A stretch of 22,979 nucleotides of DNA from Thermomucor indicae-seudaticae (lineage: Eukaryota; Mucoromycota; Mucoromycetes; Mucorales; Lichtheimiaceae): the NCBI GenBank assembly GCA_000787465.1, contig JSYX01000574.1, positions 1-22,979 on the forward strand, given 5' to 3'. Positions 21,028 to 22,979 of this stretch are shown here, in pieces. Below the pieces are notes generated by a model. It did not search any database. It was not told where the DNA came from and was given only the letters and a program-made list of their open reading frames with translations. The translations under genes and the position numbers were made by a program. Every line of letters begins with the position of its first letter. The first letter of the stretch is position 1.

Positions 21028-21398
21028 TCAATATGGAACGGGCTCCCGCGCCTTTTCGCATGAACCCAGAAGCCGACCGCGCTTTTTGGGCGGTAACCGT
21101 TTGCACCATTCGCTAACGCCGCCACTAACCTTGAGCTCGCACTGGTGTTCAGCTTTCTGACTGTCTTCTTGGGTCCTTTCTAGCCAGCTAACCAACTTCA
21201 CACCGCCAGATGGTTCCCGGTTTGCCACGTTCTCCCATGGGATGCGGATTTTGTCATCCTTCCGCACCTCCCAGGTACCCTCTGCTCGTACTAAGCAAAA
21301 GCAAGTCGTTCATTAATAAATTAGAATGTTTAAAGCTGCCTAATGAAGAACTTACAGTAGAATTCCCTGGGCTTTCGGGATAGTGCGTCCGAACCTGG
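21028..21398 (-). other. Possible two-exon gene fragment of unknown family
   Basis: A minus-strand frame at 21290-21028 has protein-like composition, containing KIRIPWENVANREPSGGVKL, and ends in TGA. A GTAAGT donor at 21355 and a TTGCTTAG acceptor at 21291 define a 65-nt intron of exactly the local size, joining in phase to a short upstream stretch (21398-21356) that is closed upstream by TAA. No start codon is found. It looks like a remnant, perhaps transposon-derived. No function is assigned. Confidence 0.3.
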
Positions 21399-21602
21399 TT
21401 ATGGGGTCGGCTCTCTGTATCTTTCGAAGCCGACGCAGGCAGGGAACTCGGCGGTGCTGAGACAATGACGTGGATTTAGCCTACCTCAGGTATTGCAATC
21501 GATTCAGTGATGACCGACACTCCCCTCCAGAAAGTTTGCGTACACCTGGATAAACGCCGGGTCCCCGCTTCCGATGCCCTGAATGCCCAAGAGTCCCCTT
21601 CC

Positions 21603-22403
21603 TCAGTGCCTGCCGCCACGGTGAACGACGAAACAGCTTGGGATTTCCTGACGCCGACTTTCCAGCCATGGGTGCAGATTCTTACGTTGTGCTTGTGGAG
21701 TCTCAAGCAATTGCTGCTCCATTGGCGCCATATTGTATAATTGTAGTTGATCCATTGGTGGATGATCCACTTGTGGAGTCGCAAACAATTGCTGCTCCGT
21801 TGGCGTCATAGGCCAAGTTGTTGACGTATCCGTTTTGATCCATCAACGTTGGCGCCAGAGAGTCCACGACTCTAATCCAGAAGCATTCCCAGATCATAAT
21901 GGGACCATTGCCAAACTTGCGTATGTCTTCTACATGATGATTCGGTAAGGTCCATTGACCTTTCGCAAAACACGCCGCGACTTTCGTTCTCTCAGACACA
22001 GACAATGCACCTTGCCTCGTCAGACCAGACAACCAACTTCCCTTGTTCCTTGGTCCACTTAACGTGCTGCTTAGCCCATTTGAAGCGTCTGAGCTTCTGC
22101 TCCACAGCGAGCGCAGACCTGCAAGCTGGACTACGCGACGAGAACCCAAGCTTATGAACAGCTCTGCGGAAGACGTCCAGGGCAACGCTCGAGACACTTG
22201 AACAAGATCTCGCATCGGGAACCCGACGGATCTCTACGAATGTCTAGCTGAATTGCTCACAGATTTCGTTTTGTAAGCTTACGCGGCCTCCCAGACCTTT
22301 TCAGGTTCTCATTGTTGAATGCTTGACAAAGCGTTCCACAGTTCTTTGCGGCTGCCGTCATTTCTTGACGCGGTAATTGGTCAATGGTGACTTGCCGCTC
22401 GAC
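21603..22403 (-). pseudogene. Broken Tc1/mariner-type transposase
   Basis: Recognisable pieces lie in the right order but in different frames. At 22403-22257 a helix-turn-helix-like part ends with SGRPRKLTKRNL and an in-frame TGA, after which DIRRDPSGS continues in the same frame. About 22180-22000 reads VHKLGFSSRSPACRSALAVE and then LRRFKWAKQHVKWTKEQGK, ending in VVWSDEAR, which holds the first catalytic Asp. Another frame, about 21995-21820, reads KFGNGPIMIWECFW and MDQNGYVNNLA. A third frame resumes with LHPWLE near 21670. At least two frameshifts and one stop separate them. The second Asp region (normally DGA.CH) and the third acidic motif (normally PDLNPIE) are not found. I could not define terminal repeats or a TA duplication. 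The element is dead by sequence. Confidence 0.8.
21693..21810 (-). repeat. Two 40-bp direct repeats, 78-bp period, inside the transposase relic
   Basis: Copies at 21693-21732 and 21771-21810 match at 36 of 40 positions. The 78-bp spacing is 26 codons. In one minus-strand frame it gives MxPxEQQLxxTPQ twice, with VDHPPMDQLQLYN between. It sits where a normal Tc1 transposase would run straight from the YVN-LA block to the HPW block, so it looks like an insertion. Confidence 0.75.
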
Positions 22404-22941
22404 AACCGATTGTAGACATCCGTAAAAAAGGTTGAAAGTCTCTTAAACGTTTTGGTCTTCTGCACTCACTCTGTAACTGAATCCGATCTGCCAAAGGCCA
22501 ACGATGACTGCACGTTCTGCGGAAGAAAACTGCTTTCTTGGAGGAAAAGGAGTGTTGGTAGTGTCAGGAAGAGGCATTGCGTAAGGGCAAGTTCAAAAGC
22601 TTTAAAAAAGGGCAAGAGGTACAACCTGGACAATGATCATTTTATACATGACGTGGAGATGTACTGCAAACCTTTTGGAGTTCGTGGCCATATTCGTTAC
22701 CAATATTTTTAGAGATTCTTACCTTATGCAACGAAGTTTATGATCGCTATTGTCTTCCATGTAAATGTGAAGTCTCTAAGCATGCGTTTAATTGTAAGTT
22801 ACATTAGTGCCGCAATAGATGGATTCAAGGTCGATTTGGCAAACTCTGTATCCACAGGAGTTGCAGCAACAGCAACTTTTGACGATACCGCGTCAACGAC
22901 AGCTCATGATGGTCCAATAGCAACAGCAACCGTCTTCAAGT
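22404..22941 (+). other. Right-edge repeat arm with unrecognised open frames
   Basis: Plus-strand frame 22452-22712 (86 residues, basic) has no known likeness. A second frame opens at ATG 22740 and stays open for 80 codons through the window edge; its last part is rich in Thr/Ala/Ser and ends within the terminal repeat. Either could belong to the repeat family that bounds the window. Neither is called as a gene. Confidence 0.3.
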
Positions 22942-22979
22942 GCTTCAGCATATCCGATGGCAGCAGTAGGCGCTCGAGG
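22942..22979. repeat. Right copy of the window-terminal inverted repeat
   Basis: This is the inverted match to 1-38 (34/38, with the outer 23 bases identical). Substitutions are not biased to silent positions in any frame I tried, so the likeness looks like shared descent of a repeat rather than a conserved peptide. Confidence 0.75.

Noticed and set aside
1..22979. CRISPR array, toxin-antitoxin, prophage or plasmid origin
   Set aside because: The window is intron-bearing fungal nuclear DNA; no spaced direct repeats, phage genes or bacterial signals were seen.

Overview
This is nuclear DNA of a fungus. Protein genes are cut by many short introns (about 53-72 nt, GT-AG plus two GC-AG), fungal-specific families are present (an Erg6-type sterol methyltransferase, a Ste12-type factor, a PH-CRIB PAK kinase), and 5' leaders are CT-rich. 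A Ste12-like factor with C-terminal C2H2 fingers, very short introns and a Tc1-like relic suggest an early-diverging filamentous fungus, perhaps Mucoromycota. That placement is inference from protein flavour, not from a marker gene.

Layout, left to right: (1) 227-4070, minus, U2 snRNP core subunit SF3B1/Hsh155; (2) 4667-4828, plus, a probable 53-residue secreted peptide behind a good TATA box; (3) 5173-6562, plus, ERG6; (4) 6670-8555, minus, a secreted FAD amine/polyamine oxidase convergent with ERG6; (5) 9168-11723, minus, a Ste12-like factor; (6) a 2.4-kb gap, 11724-14139, with no convincing protein gene but a possible plus-strand transcription unit; (7) 14140-16811, plus, a Cla4-type PAK kinase, head-to-head with the Ste12-like gene across that gap; (8) 16969-19680, plus, RRN3, the RNA polymerase I initiation factor, with an outsized 595-nt first intron; (9) 19688-20305, minus, a two-span membrane protein whose stop codon lies only 7 nt from the RRN3 stop; (10) about 20.4-23.0 kb, a gene-poor repeat-derived arm with a broken Tc1/mariner-type transposase, a tandem repeat inside it, and unidentified reading frames.

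Functionally this is mostly a housekeeping and signalling neighbourhood: splicing, ergosterol synthesis, rRNA transcription and a MAPK-type signalling pair (PAK kinase and Ste12). I see no operon-like or defence-like cassette. The first and last 38 bases of the window are near-identical inverted copies of one sequence (34/38, with a perfect 23-bp end). This most simply means the contig breaks in a dispersed repeat at both ends, but it deserves a check.

Exon coordinates were built by hand from splice signals, reading phase and remembered family alignments. All seven larger gene models close in phase. None has been tested against transcripts.
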